From contig OY829662.1 in assembly GCA_963691815.1 (NCBI GenBank), positions 13,722,241-13,786,240 on the forward strand: a stretch of 64,000 bases of DNA, in the 5' to 3' direction. Below the pieces are notes generated by a model, which was given only the letters and a program-made list of their open reading frames with translations, made no database searches and was not told the DNA's origin. Of the stretch, positions 10,589-23,900 are shown piece by piece (the first letter of the stretch is position 1; every line of letters starts with the position of its first letter). This stretch comes from Echiichthys vipera. Lineage: Eukaryota; Chordata; Actinopteri; Perciformes; Trachinidae. Made by a program: the position numbers and the translations under genes.

Positions 10589-12605
10589 GAGTCCAGATTG
10601 TGGTTGAGGTCACTGCGGACTGGAAATCAAGACAATACTGTGTACCAGACTTCTGTACCCTTTCTCACTTTTTTTTTTTTTTTTTCAAATCTCTCTGCCT
10701 TGTGTTAAATGGAGACCCAAATTCCTAAATTATATGGGAGTCGATTTTAAAAGCAACATTGGCTACATTGACAGTCTAACTGACAGCCCAATATATCTTA
10801 ATTTTAAACAAACGTTGGCTTCAGTACTGACGACTCATCCGCTTTTAATCCAAATACCACAGTGAGAGGTTCAAGATTTTCTATGCATGCAAGTATTTAA
10901 CAAAAACCCCTACGCCTCCATATTAAACAAATGACTGTATGTTGAGCCTTGGTCATTGCCCCAACAGTCTTTCAGTACAGTTAATATCATTTGATGAGTA
11001 GATTAAGAATGAGAAAATGTACCTGCAACACTTTTGCCGACTTGTATTGGAAACTGTACACAATCTCAGAGCATACACACAGGCTCAGTAAGTTGGACAT
11101 TAAAACCCTTTCTTTTACCTTCTCCCGAGATGATTATATACCAAATTAAAAAAATCTTTATTCATTAAAACATATTCTTTTAGATTTCTGTTTGATTTTC
11201 CTATTTTATGCCTTTATCTGCTGACATTTGTTTTTGCTGCAGTGTCTGTGCCATGTGGCTTGTTTTAAGGACCACATTTTGCCTGCATATTGTTGGTAAA
11301 ATTAAGCTTTAAAAGTGCCACTTTATTTCTCAATATGCATGTCTAAATTGGTAAAAAGTATAACGATGCTTTTTGTTTTGAGTTGTGCTATCTTTTTATC
11401 ATGTCCCCTTCTTTGCTCCTTAAATTCAGTTTATTTCAGATTTGATGTGAATACACTTTTGACCACAAAGGAACGTTCTGTTGATTTTCCACAAACGGTT
11501 GTACAAAGAGGTTGTACCTTAAACAGTTACACTGTTTGTGGAAGTGTTGACACTACCAATTTATCACCTTTCTGTTCACCTGGACGTTTTTTTTTTTTTG
11601 GCAACTTAGTGCAGAATGTGTTTTGCAGGTTAGAAGTTGTTGGGTGGATCTCGACAGGAGCAGTTGTTCATCGGACCGGCGTTCAGAAGCTTTCTGTGTG
11701 GAGATTTGAACTTTCACAAACTGTTCTTCACCAATGTAATGAAATAAAGGGGTTACATTTTATACTTAGGGCACTGTGTTAGAATGGGACTGCCTCATGC
11801 TAATCATTTATTTTCCCCTTTTATCTTATATCTCTATGCAATTTTCTGATGCTCATGCTTATCACCTATCAACTGGGCAAAGACTCAGGAACCCAGACAT
11901 CCCATATCCCATTTTCATCTCTGATCAGACTCCTGTTTCATGTCAGAATAGTCCCTCTCCATGGACCACCATTTTGCATCCTGTATATCCTGTAGAAACT
12001 GTTTTATACGAAGTATTTCTGGTGTGGACACCACAGGATCATCTTGCATCAACCGGGCACAGATGCGTAGTGAAACTAACATTACAAGAAAATGCTTTGC
12101 CAGCATAGATGCCTGTACAGTCCATCTTGTGCTATCCATTTCCCTCCAACGCTGTAAAGATTGCCAATGCAGTTATTTTCATTCTAGAAATGTTGCCTTG
12201 AATTGGCTATAAAAAAAGTATAGATAGTTATAAATATATAATTTAAAGACAGATCTTTAATGTGCTACTAATACCTAGATCAGTTGGTGGTTAACTTGAG
12301 ATTTAATCTGCAAATGTGTTAGCTCATTTGTGTTTAAGAGAGTTGTCTGTTTCATGCAAGACCAAGACAGTTTAATTTCTATAGGACATGTTCGTCGGTC
12401 ATGAAGTCGACATCGAGTGTGACTCTCAAACTGACGCAGAGGAACATTTACCAGTGCAAATGGACGGGCCACATGTTTGCATTGATAACTCTATATATTT
12501 TGCACCTCCTTTTCTGACCAGGGAAGGAACCTTTCATAATGAAAGTGGCTCTTACCACACTAGTTAACTATAAAGGTGCAATAAAGTTGTGACTTTTGTG
12601 CTCAT
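10589..12605 (+). other. usp36: usp36 3' untranslated region
   Basis: No further splice-linked coding sequence follows the stop. Two canonical AATAAA hexamers lie at 11743-11748 and 12580-12585. The second is followed by a GT-rich stretch (GTTGTGACTTTTGTGCTC) suited to cleavage-factor binding. The UTR therefore probably ends near 11770 or 12605, giving 1.2 or 2.0 kb. Open frames inside it show no similarity to known proteins. Confidence 0.7.
12580..12585 (+). terminator. usp36: AATAAA polyadenylation signal, usp36 distal
   Basis: Canonical AATAAA with GT-rich sequence 5-30 nt downstream, which makes it the better supported of the two usp36 signals. The proximal one is at 11743-11748. Confidence 0.65.
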
Positions 12606-13069
12606 TGTGTATTTTTCTGTCTACTGCTTTGGATAATCTTCTGATAATTTGATATGTTTATGATGGCAATTGGATAGGAGGTAGTACACTTTACACCAAT
12701 GCAGTATCAAAATCCCAAAAACTTGAACTGCTGTCTATGGGTTGGCTTACACTTCTGAACACGCCCCATTCAGTGAAGTTTTAACAGGTATTTTCCCCTT
12801 GGATGCTGAGGCCCAACACCTACATCACTGATGCTGAAACTTTAAAGCAACGCCATTTTATACTGACAATATGGAAGGGGTGTGAACCATAGACTATTGA
12901 AACGGGGTGTCTTCAAGGTTTTAGGAAGTCTTAAAAGTTGCTAATTTGCGCAACATACACGGACCATTAAGTGTTTTAAGAGTCTTCATTCCACAATATG
13001 TATATTTGTCCAAAGAGGTTGTACCTTAAAGTTAGGTCATTGCAGAGCTTCTACATAGTTAATTAAGTA

Positions 13070-13560
13070 ACTGCACTCTGGCAAAGTGTGTATTCTATTT
13101 TGGCACAATCTGAAATACTGGAAAGATAATATAATTGGTTTCAGGGCATTCTGTGTTAGAGAGGAGAGGAGATTAAAACAATATAGAAATGTTTGTTTTT
13201 TAGGGTATGTTTTTCTGACATCTAAAAAAGAAATCTACAAGTTTGCATTTTATCCTGGGGGGACCTTTTTGGCAGTTTGAGACTGCAGTCTGGCATAATA
13301 TGTATCCCCCATCTAACTTTACAGTAAAAAAGAAACTACTCCATACTCACCATGGTTTTAGGGCATAATCTGAAGTACTCACAAAATAAAACACTTGGTG
13401 GTAAGGCAAAAATGTGTCATTTTCGAGAGGGGATACATTCCGTGGCAGGTTGAGAATGCACTCAGACACAGTGTGTGTTCACTTTAGGCATACTCTGACA
13501 TACTGCAGAATAATATACTTGGTTTCAGGGCATCATTTATGGATTCTAGGGAGGATATAA
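13070..13560. repeat. degenerate tandem repeat, about three units of 170-210 bp
   Basis: Units begin near 13072, 13283 and 13453 with related starts (TGCACTCTGGCAAAGTG, TGCAGTCTGGCATAATA, TGCACTCAGACACAGTG). Each continues with a block resembling TTTAGGCATAATCTGAAATACT and then TTGGTTTCAGGGCAT. The ends of units 1 and 2 also match (GGCAG-TTGAGA). It is strongly diverged and sits between usp36 and cyth1. Confidence 0.6.
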
Positions 13561-14237
13561 ATATATATATATATTTAAACATTTCTACTTTGTAGAAGGT
13601 ATGTTTGCAAAGACAGAATAAAGAAAGGCAGTACATGGCTGACATGCATTAAAAGCCTAAAACTGGGACTGAACCCATGCGGCACAAATATCATCACTTC
13701 ATTTATATGACCCTCTCTACTAGATGAGTTAAGAGATAAGTAATGGAGAAGGGTATGCTTTGTTAATCAAGAGAATGCTGACTGCAGTTCACTAATTTCA
13801 ACCAGTGTTACTAAAGACAAGAGTTTTTGAAAGTGACAAAGAGAACCTTTATAGATATTTGCATCTCATTTAAGTGTGTCCCCAGGTTTTCACTCAGTCC
13901 TGTTACTCTGGCACTTTCCCTCCTCTAAAACTTTGGGACAGATCACAAGTCACATGATCAACAGGAGGTAGCATCTTGTGAGTGTCTTCAAGGCCTGGGA
14001 AGACACTTAGTTCTCTAACTTTGTTTCCTTTATTTTATGAGATTTCTAATTAGGCTACACATTAGGAATAGAATAGATTCAGGGTAGAGAAATAAAAAAC
14101 AACCAAAGTTTACTTTTGAACACTCAGCCTACGACATCCAAATGGCACCGATTCCCGATGGCCCAGAAAATATTTCCTTATAATTGTAATATGAATATGT
14201 ACTTTGACAAACAGAGTAGAGGCAGTAAACTATGGAG

Positions 14238-14507
14238 GACTAAACATAACTCAAGTCTCAGTAAATAAATGCATAAATACAGGAATAAATGAATACATAA
14301 ATGCTGAAATAAATGAATAAATAGATGAATGCATGGATATATGGGACCCCCTATGTCATTAACATATGGACACATAAATACATATATAAATAAATGTAGG
14401 TGAACAAAGATGTAGAAATAAATGTGCAGCATTTATTTATTTATACATTTATTCATGCACTGATTTATTTATTTGTTCATGTATTTCATACGGGGAGGGA
14501 GGGTATC

Positions 14508-14540
<33 letters not shown>

Positions 14541-14747
14541 TTGTGAATTGCTCTGTTCCCTGAATGCTGTTTGATATTTGTATTATTATTTATTTTATGT
14601 AAAGCAGCTTTATGTGACAGCAATGGAGTCCAAGACAAATTGCCCTCCAAGGATAATAAAGTGTATCTTATCTTATTTATTTATTTCTGTATTTATGTAT
14701 ACATGTATTTCTGCATGTATTTATTGAAACTTAAGTCATGTTTAGTC
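14238..14747. mobile_element. fold-back (palindromic) element
   Basis: The left arm GACTAAACATAACTCAAG (14238 on) is the near inverse complement of the right arm ending at 14747 (CTTAAGTCATGTTTAGTC). The similarity extends inward about 80 bp through ATAAATGCATAAATACAG-type sequence. The middle contains (GT)n at 14512-14536 and a retroposon-like tail near 14565-14690. It could be a MITE with long terminal inverted repeats and nested insertions. The right end is only about 55 bp from the CRE of the first cyth1 promoter. Confidence 0.7.
14565..14690 (+). mobile_element. LINE/SINE-like 3' tail
   Basis: The sequence CCAAGACAAATTGCCCTCC, then GATAATAAAGTGTATCTTATCTTAT, has the form of a fish L2-like retroposon 3' end: an ATAAAG block followed by pentamer tail repeats (TATCT). 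It is truncated on its 5' side and lies inside the fold-back element. Confidence 0.5.
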
Positions 14748-14794
14748 GGTATACTGCAACAACCATCAGTGTTCACCTAAGTTGTTAGATAAGT

Positions 14795-15111
14795 TAGACC
14801 GTGACGTCACATGTGGGATGGGCGGGGCTAACATGTGCACCGGCTTCTCTGGAAGCATCTCAGCAGCCAGCCCATATCACCACACACGCTTCAAACAGCA
14901 ACTAAGGACAAACAAAACAGCAACAAGCTGAACAAGTACCACCTTAGAACAAGATAGGAGCCTGCCCTTTAAGTCAAAACCTGGGAGGGGAGTGAAGGCA
15001 GAGCGAAGAAGAGACCGGAAAGGAAAGACAGAAGGTATCCGGATTGCTGCGGGCGCTTGGCGAGAAACATCCCTGGGCTGTGACGCCTGCAGCCGCATCA
15101 GGACCACCAGC
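14795..15111 (+). promoter_or_regulatory. cyth1: cyth1 promoter 1 and 5' leader
   Basis: A perfect CRE palindrome TGACGTCA (14802-14809) overlaps an E-box-like palindrome CACATGTG (14808-14815), and a GC box GGGCGGGGC follows at 14820-14828. The next 250 bp are purine/CAG-rich, contain no ATG between about 14840 and 15111, and lead to an ATG in a strong context (ACCAGCATGG). This is what an unmethylated vertebrate promoter with a clean 5' UTR looks like. CREB/ATF and Sp1 control is inferred from motifs only. Confidence 0.65.
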
Positions 15112-15130
15112 ATGGAGGGGGAGAATCACG
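15112..15130 (+). CDS. cyth1: cyth1 alternative first coding exon a (MEGENH)
   Basis: ATG GAG GGG GAG AAT CAC G, then donor GTTTGT. The 19 nt leave phase 1, and the first common exon (42231, TGCCGGACGAC) needs exactly phase 1, giving [17 protein letters not shown]. Human CYTH1 begins MEEDDSY-VPSDL, so this exon is the best match to the canonical mammalian first exon, giving a 395-residue protein. The donor is weaker than consensus. The Kozak context is strong (A at -3, G at +4). Confidence 0.72.
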
Positions 15131-18100
15131 GTTTGTCTTCATCTAACTCTCATAGACTGTTTGGCATGTTTTGTTCAATTATATATATTTTTTAGCATTG
15201 CTGTCTACAGCGTTCGTGCTCTGCTGTGCAGAGTACTACAGGAATTACATCAGTCTGCTTGCATAGATGTTCATACTGCTGCCAGACTGCCTGCAGGGAC
15301 TGGTAGAATGACAGTATGACTGACTGGTACAGTGCATGTAGGTCTATAATTTCCTTAAGTCTTGAAATGACTGATAACTTATGTTGATTAAATTCCATTC
15401 AAGAGAATTCCTGTCAGGCTTTTTAAGCCACCTTAAAAACAGGTGTATTCACTGCAAAAAGGGATATAAAATTATCTGTGTGATGAATTATTAAGCATCA
15501 AACTGCTGCTATGACAGCATGGTGGACACTGTAGAAATACACATATTTACCCAGTAGAATTACTTAATAGAATTAAAATTTTAAAAAGGAGACTGATTTT
15601 CATTGAAACTTTACAGCAAGTTCAATGCCCTGACATCATGGATAGGTTAATACCCCCCCCCCCCCCCCCCCCCCATGCATGATGATGTCAGGCCATGATG
15701 AGCTAGCTGATGGCTCAGTTTATGATAGAGGCATCATCTCAATTATTTAGCAGTTTAGTTTTTCTGTGAGCGTAATGCAACTCAAAATAGAACCAAAAGC
15801 AATGGCCTCATTGCAAAACTGATGCTCTGTAGAAAGCAGGGAGTGCTGGTACCCTGTGAGTCATATATAGAGAAGCTTAGTCGAAATAAAAGATCCATAG
15901 TGATACAATTGTACTAATGTTTTGCCTACCAATGCAATTATTTGCCTTTTGATGGTGTTTTTTACATGCTAGACACAAGGCACACATGGTCCAGTAACTT
16001 CTGGCATACAGCAAGTTTGCTCTGTGCTCCCAAGAAGCATAACCATAATTGCAGTATTTTTCTTATTTGCAATTCAGCCAAATAAACGGTTGACAATTAT
16101 GTAATTATCTGCTTAAGTGTGAAGCACAAGAAAAGGGACATGCCAAAACTCCCAAGAATATTCAAATAACACCTTCACTGTCCCCGACACAACCTTAGTT
16201 AAATCAGTGGCTTGTGCAGGATCTGACTGAGTAAGTATAGGTCGTATCATCTCTTATGTCTGTGTGCACCTTGACTGTTCGGCATATATGAAGTCTGAGA
16301 AGTAGAGAGGATATAAATAGGGTAATCCATCCGTTCTCAAGATATGACTCTAACAGACATCATTTTATTTTGGTTCAGCAATATAAACATGGTAGGTTCC
16401 TGAGGATAACCTGTGTATTTCATGGCCTTGCACTGTCGTGTGTAGCAGCACCCTCTAAAAGTTCTGAAAGGATTTCCATACTCTGTTTATGCACTCTGAT
16501 CCTGTGCTGTTGCTAGGCGTTGGTGCCCTAAACCACCTATCTTGGGATTTGTTGGGTGCTTTGTTTCAACATCACAGGTTTCAAGTTGTGTCATCAAAAT
16601 CTCATTGTCTTTACCTTTTTTTGTGCTCTTTTTCCATACCTGCACCTGTCAGTGCAGCTCAGTTTCCCTCTGCATAATGCAACATATGCACACAAAGGAA
16701 ACGGTGTACTGTTTTATAAGCGTGGTGCACTATAGCGGCAGGTACGTGTGGTTGCTGTGGTTATGGGTGTGATGCTTCTACTGGTCTGTATTATGTTGTT
16801 TTTCTGTGGGATACTGTCACTCTCTATCAGGTAGGTTTACTCCAGCACTAAGCTCTTCTCTCGTAAAAAGTACACTCAGAGAGAAAACTGTCAAAGCAGC
16901 AGCAGCAGCAAAATCTCAGTGGACTTATGCAGACATATCGTATTCCTGGTAAAAAGTGTGACATGAAAATCAAAAGCTAAAAAGAAGAAGAAGAAGAACT
17001 ATGTCACTTCAAAGCCAATTCAAATCTGCACTTGTGCTGCAGTTGTTCTACTTAACCATGTAAGATACCAGTCTATAAATATACGTGATTATTTTAATGA
17101 AGTGAGCTGATTGGTGAAATCAGATAAAAAGAAACTTTACGGCTTTGTTTTCCATCGTTAAATCTACACCAATCACAAAGAGATGTAGATGAAGAGAAGT
17201 ACACAAAGCATGGATATTAAAGCTTTGAGACTGCAGACATGAAAAGTGGGCTATAGTTACTATGGATCATGTTACTTAGCGCCTTCAATCCATATTTAGC
17301 CTGTTCAGCTTTATTCTGGTGAGTATTCAGTTGAGTTGTTCCAGCAAAGGTGCTTGTTCTGCTCCCACCTGGCCATTTGTTAGTCACTGGAGGTGATGCT
17401 AACAGTGTGCTGCCATGTAGGAGTTCCACCAACACAGATCAGCAAGCTCTCTGTAGGTTTTATACCCAAATGGAGAAACTCTTTCATCACACAAAAGACT
17501 TGTCTACCTACCCGGCTGTCAGAATCTCTTAGTAGACTGTGGTAGACTTAGTAGAGTGTGGTAAGAGCCAGTAGTCTACTGAGGCAGCTAAAGCTGTTCT
17601 GCTTACAATGTTTGTACATAGGTTGTTCAACCTACGCACATTTCACAGAGGAATTCAGTCTGTTGTATGGTAAACCTCCCTTGGTGTGTGACAGAAGCCT
17701 CCTGGTCTCTTTAGTGAAGTAACAATAATGGTGTTGTTCCATACTATGTCCACCTGGTGGCATGTATGCAGCACGGCTGAAGTACAGTGTTGATTAGGGC
17801 CCAGTTCAAGGCAGGACTGACATCTGCAGCACTGTGCAGGGGAAATCATATCTCAGCAGGCAATGTTTGTTCTTAATGAAGATGTTTGCCTCATGATGCA
17901 CAGATATCTCTGTATTGATTGCTATAGGAAGTTATTTTTTCAATCAATACCCTCCACCTGGAGGTAGAGATTACAGGATCACCTACACAACAGCAGCTAT
18001 GCAAAACTTTATAATGTATTAGTAATGTGTTATTGTGGATTTGAGTGAGTTTTATAGCAATTATGCTGTTGTGAGCAGACAGCAACGTGTTTCCCCAGAA

Positions 18101-19205
18101 GTTTAACTGCAGACTGTTAACTATTTACAGTTAATTAAACTGAGCATGTATGCAACTATTTATGCACCAGTAATCAGTATATAACAGGGGACAACAAGGC
18201 ACATGAGGTTGCGTAACCAATGGCACAAGCAAATAGTGTGCTAAGTCTGTGTGTTGAATTCAAATGTTGATGTGCCCTATCATCTGTATGCGAAATTACC
18301 TCTTTCACAGCCATGGCAGGTGGAGTGGCCTGTTATTTCCATCAAGATTGACTTTTTTCCCATCTGCATTTCAAGAAGAACTGCTCTTTACTCCATATGT
18401 TTTATATTATACTCATTTTCAGGTCCATAGTTGCATTTTGTGTTTTTACCAAAACATGTTTTTTAATGTTAAAAAAACAAACAATTTTTCTCATACTGTC
18501 TGTCATCTTTGTCTGAAGCGCTCTGTTTTAACACTAGTCTATTTAAGCCGCCCCTCCTAAAAAAACGCCCAGTCTGTTCTGATTGGTCCGCACCTCGGCA
18601 TCACTGCGCCATCACTGCAGCTTCAGTATTTATATACTAGAGCAGCTCGACCTGCTTTATAATTAAAAAAAAGACATGTAAATCTCACCTTTTTCAATAT
18701 GGGACCTCTTAAATATTGATGGTGCACAAGATTACCAATATGGAGACCCACTCAGCTAGATGATGCCACAACTGCTATATGTAAAGAACTCTTCGAGGAA
18801 ACTTAAAGGGATGTCCAGGTAGTCAGGCCTGCAATTGGTAATCTAAGTCTCTAATATCTCTCTGATGCTCTGTTTCACAGGGACTTCTGCCACAGAGACA
18901 GGTCAAACACTGTTCATCTGAGTACAATGCCCACATTGCCATGACACAAACTTGGATTGAAATGGGTTTCTCTTTAAACATAATGAATTGACATTTACTG
19001 TTATTACCATGGCTAATTTCCCTTTATGGCTGTCATTAGGGTATTTACAATTTGCTATGTAGACTCAGGCATGGCTATTTGACAGTTTGTAATACACCAT
19101 TATTCAATTACAGTGATGATGTGATGTATTTTTGCCTTTGCCAGCGGGGAGAACCAGGTACTAGGCTGACAAGTGCACTCTACATACTTTCTCACTCTCT
19201 GTCTC

Positions 19206-19266
<61 letters not shown>

Positions 19267-20931
19267 ATTTATCCGTCTATCTATATATCTACCGACCTAC
19301 CTACCTAACTACCACCTGTGTACTTATTTATACTCTCTGCAGGTGCTCAGCGAGGTGCTGACAACACATTCTTATTCAGAAAGGTAACTGGGAGCTGAGC
19401 GGAAGGGGAGGAATATGCATACTAAAAAAGAAAAAGGCAAACATTTGCGCTGACTTCACAATGTGCCATGCTGCTGTTCCTCCCGTGACAGAGCTGCTCC
19501 TTTGTGTGATGTGCAGCTGCAGCATTATAAAGTGGTCAGGACTGACTTTGCAGTTCATGCAGGGGACGCTCTGAGGTGCTGAGCCCTCTGGCAGTGAAGT
19601 GGGCAGTGATTGTTAGATCAGAGATGATGTCATAGCCATGTAGAGTGCAGAAAGGCAGTATGTGTCAGACCTATCTTGTCGCATTGTATAATTTCCACTT
19701 AGCCTGAGTCTCTGACATGTGTGCCCCTGATGGCAGCGTGATTGACAGAGACAGCAGAGTTGAAAACAATTAATGGCTGACACTGAATGAGAGAGGCTGT
19801 TGTTAAGGGGTGCAAGACTTTTTTTTGATTGATAGGTTGGCTAACTCAGAGTGGTTCAAAAGTGGAGGTTTCTGCTTTGCTCCACAAGAGGGAAGTGAAA
19901 ATCCAAAGTTAAATCAAATGGAGTTGATTATGAACGCATCTGTAGTAGAACCAGACCAGTTTATTTTGTGTGTGTGTGTGTGTGAGTGTTTTTTTTGTTG
20001 TTGTGGTGAATAACCTCAATAGGTGTGATGATACGATCTAATCAAAACAAATGGCTCACAGTGTTTTGCCCAGGAGCAAATCATTTCTTCCACTCTGTTG
20101 CCAAGCAACAATGAAATCTTGATTTTATGTACAAGGCTTTTGAAGCCAAAAATGATGAGTGACTCTAAGCCACAAAGCAACAGAGATGGGTAGAGATGGA
20201 ACTCAAACAGTGTGCCACACACAACATAGCGATGTGCTGCTAATAGTTTGTGATTACTCTAATATGCAGTGAAACTTTCTCCTTATTTATTTCTTTAATT
20301 CATTTTCCCTTTGTTTCTACATTTTATCAGGCAAACGTGGTTGCATTAAAACAGCAATAGTAACATATAACAACAATATTTCCTGAAGGTATATCATTTC
20401 ACACTTAAAAATTCAACCTGACTTTTCCATTTGTGTGTGCAATCAGTTATGTCTAAGAATATCTGCTTGCTTTAGTATGGAAAGTAGCAAGAGAGTGCAA
20501 GTGGGAGAGAAAGAGAGAGAGAGGTAGAGAGAAAGAGAGAGAGAGAGAAAGAGCAGAGGAGGATAGAGGGAGGCTGAGACACCAGCACAAAAGGGGAACT
20601 AGGAGAAAGCAGAAGTGATTTCAGCATCCTGGCAAGTTTCACATTCTAATCGGGGGGGAAGAGAAAGTCACTGAGTGTGAGAGATTGGCTGGGGGAGCGA
20701 AAGGATTCACCCAGCTCGAGAGGCATTACGTGAAGAAGAGTGACAAAGAGCAGGACCTTTCGAGTTGGATTCTCTCCATGGTCTGAACGCTAGGGAGCTT
20801 AGAAGTGACTCTCAGCAGCCACAGCAGGGAGCCTGGGCCTCCGCAACTTCCCTTTTTCCTCCATCTTAATCTGAATTGTCAGAAGGGAGCATCCACATAG
20901 CCAGTAAAGGAGACATACCTTCTCTCTCTCA

Positions 20932-20973
<42 letters not shown>

Positions 20974-23900
20974 TATATTGCACACTGAAGCTATGGGGTC
21001 AGTGAGTGAACTTTGCGTTTCCAGCCTTCAGACGTTCTTGTGTCCAGCTGTGAAGCCGCTCCAGCAAGCTCCAGGTAATGTCACAACTGCGGGCCTTATG
21101 ATCCTTTTATTTTGTTGATTATGTTGTAGCGTTACTGTTACGCCGTGCCATTGTAAGTCATCATCACCATTTAGTTTATGAAAAACTTCTCGCGCTGTCG
21201 CTAAAAACTTGTTGATCAATGGTATACGTGCGCTCGTGCATGCTTGTGTGAGCGCTGCCTCAAACACATGGCTCCATCAGAGATGATAACAGTTGGACAG
21301 AAATAGAGGGAGCTTCTTGTAGATAAGAAGGTTCTCTCATTAAGCACAAGTTAAACCTCTGTGCACACACACTGAGAGAGGGAGAGCAGCTAATGTTATT
21401 ACTTGCTGAGCACATCTAAGCTCCAGCTGGTCTCACACACTGTCAAACTAATTTCAACTGCTCACAATGACACCCTTGTTCACGTGAGTCAAGTGCTCTT
21501 GGCAACATTGAAAGCTCAGGTGAAAACACAGCCACATGTGACATGTGACTGTTGTGTACTGACTGTGCATTAAAAAAATGTCTGTTCTTGTCCCTGTTAC
21601 TAGTTGCTGTGTCCTTCTCTAACAGGAATGACACTGTTGTGTTTATTTGAGATCACCTCCTAAACCTGGATAAACAACTCTCAGTGCTTCTGTTGTAATT
21701 CTGTAATTACAGATGGAGGAGAAGTGGAGCTGGCTAAGACTTTAGCCTCTTTAATTGATTTTTTTTGACTCACCATCTGTTCTCAGATTTATCTTTTCGG
21801 GTTGATAGCAGGATCTGAACTGTGATTGCTGATATCAACGTGTGTATAGTCTGTTTATTTAGGGCTGGGTATTAAGTGTTGCAACTGCATTACACTACAC
21901 TGCAGGGTGGTGCACTGGTTCCTATTGGGAGTGTTTGAAACGGTGTTGGCAGACAGTGTTGACATGACTAAAGCGGCTTTGCTGGGTTGTGGTGAATCAG
22001 CTGACTGAGTGCGTAGTGAGGGGAAACGGTGCTGTCTCAGTGATTTCAAAACACCTGAATCAGCACCATGGACAAGCATGAAAAGAGGGGACTTTTTAGT
22101 TATGGTTGTTTAGTTTTGGATATCCAAGGTAAAGTAAATCTGGATTGTTCTATCAAGCACATGGTGACTGCAGAGTTTCACAGATTTTTGTGAAATTTTG
22201 TGATATTGGGAAGAATTGAAAATGTTCCAGTTGTATATGACACTGGTTTGTCATTTGAATATTCAGTTTCCAGCCTGAACCGATTAAACTCATTTATTTA
22301 CTCGGTTCTATGTAGTTTTAACCTGTTTGAGGGCTGCATAGCTAGAGCTGAGCCTGTGTGGGATATAATGGATGAGCTGTGCTGCGGGCATCTTGCGAGA
22401 GCCATGTCACACTGTTTACAGTCCAAGGAGGTTCAGTGTAACAATACTGCAACACTACCTATATATATATACAGTATATAGTAATATATATATATAGCAT
22501 AGTTGTGACATCCAACTGTACAGAAGCCCTGACCGTTTGTTTAAAGGCACAGCGTAGGGTCTCTGCATTTCTCTCTGGATTGAGCATTTTGAGACAGTAT
22601 TTATATAGCACCACGACCTGCTTTACCATCAAGAAAGACATGGTATCTCACTTTATACAATTTGAGAACTTTAATAGAATAAAAACATTGATTGCAGCCA
22701 TTACATTCCGGACCCCTTGTGGTGGGAAGAGTTTTGGCAGTGCTATGTGAGTGTTGGTGTTTCTGTTTTTAATCGTGAATCATTCAAAGTGATTCATGTG
22801 TGACTCATCGAACGGTCTTCCAGCGAGTGCACATTGTATCAGCAGCTCTATTAAATCACTTCTGAAATATAGCCAAATACTGTTTGACATGAAAAAACAC
22901 ATGAGCAATAAGTTAAAAGAAAAAAAACTTCACTTCACTGCTTCACTGGCTGACCTCATGTAGTGACATCTTATTTCCCGAAGTCCCCCTTTATGTGTCT
23001 CAGGGGACACATTTTTGTGATGTCACATGATGGTTTCAGTCTTCTCAGTCACCCTCCCCTTAGCATGTAAATGAATTAAGCACATGTAGCTACAGTGTTA
23101 TGCCCGTGCCCTTTAAGACTAAATGTTACTGTGAGTCTAACTTTCACAGTCACTGTGAGTGTGACTCCATGCAGGGGCTGATAGTGGATCATGTTTCGCC
23201 CAAAGCAGGCGTGATAGTAGTTTAGCTGATTAATATCCCCACGAGTTACGAGGGCCTTCTGCGCTGTGACTGTGAAGCAGGTGTGCCTGGGCCTTGCCTT
23301 GACTTTCTGTCATGGAAATGACTTCATGTGGTCTCAGGGGCAGCTAAGGACAACATGATCTCTTTGGGAGCACAGGCGAGCCCATCAGCATCAGCCAGCA
23401 TTCATTATATTTGCCAAATCAGCTAGTTCCAAAGGAGGGTTTGGTGCAGTAGTGACAGTAGGTGATGAAGCTAACATGATTATGATAGTGTTTCCCAACC
23501 TGTTTGTCTTATGAATTTTTAACCCTAATGCTTTGTTTAGGGTCCTAGAACTCTGATACTAAATTTCTTGTTTCAATTATATGAACATGTTTTTGAACTC
23601 GTTACCTTGGGTCTCTGACATCCCAGCTTTAAAACGTAGTTAAATACAAGAGATTCACTTAATACACTCTATCTATCTGTGATTTATGTTGAACATGCTT
23701 TTTATGCAGAACTGTCGCTCCAAAATCCCAAATAATTTCATTTGGATTTCTGTTATTGGAGTTTCATAACCTAATTGAATTGGCATCACAATTTAGCATT
23801 GTGCATTGCTTTGTCTGCAAACAAATAATATGTCCTTGTGAATCCAATATGCCATATATGTTCTGCTGTGCATGCAGGGGCACAGCTATGCAGCAGATTA

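Larger units (their letters stand above)
15131..20992 (+). other. cyth1 upstream intron (first exon a to b)
   Basis: 5.9 kb with no recognised gene. It holds a C22 run (15653-15674), a MITE-like repeat copy (18624-18710), a CT array (19182-19263), and a small local duplication of TAGTAGACTGTGGTAGACT-type sequence (17529-17575). The remaining short open frames look random. Confidence 0.6.

Noticed and set aside
14877..15319. Frames on both strands across the first cyth1 leader
   Set aside because: The plus frame that extends beyond 15130 ignores the donor, and none resembles a known protein.
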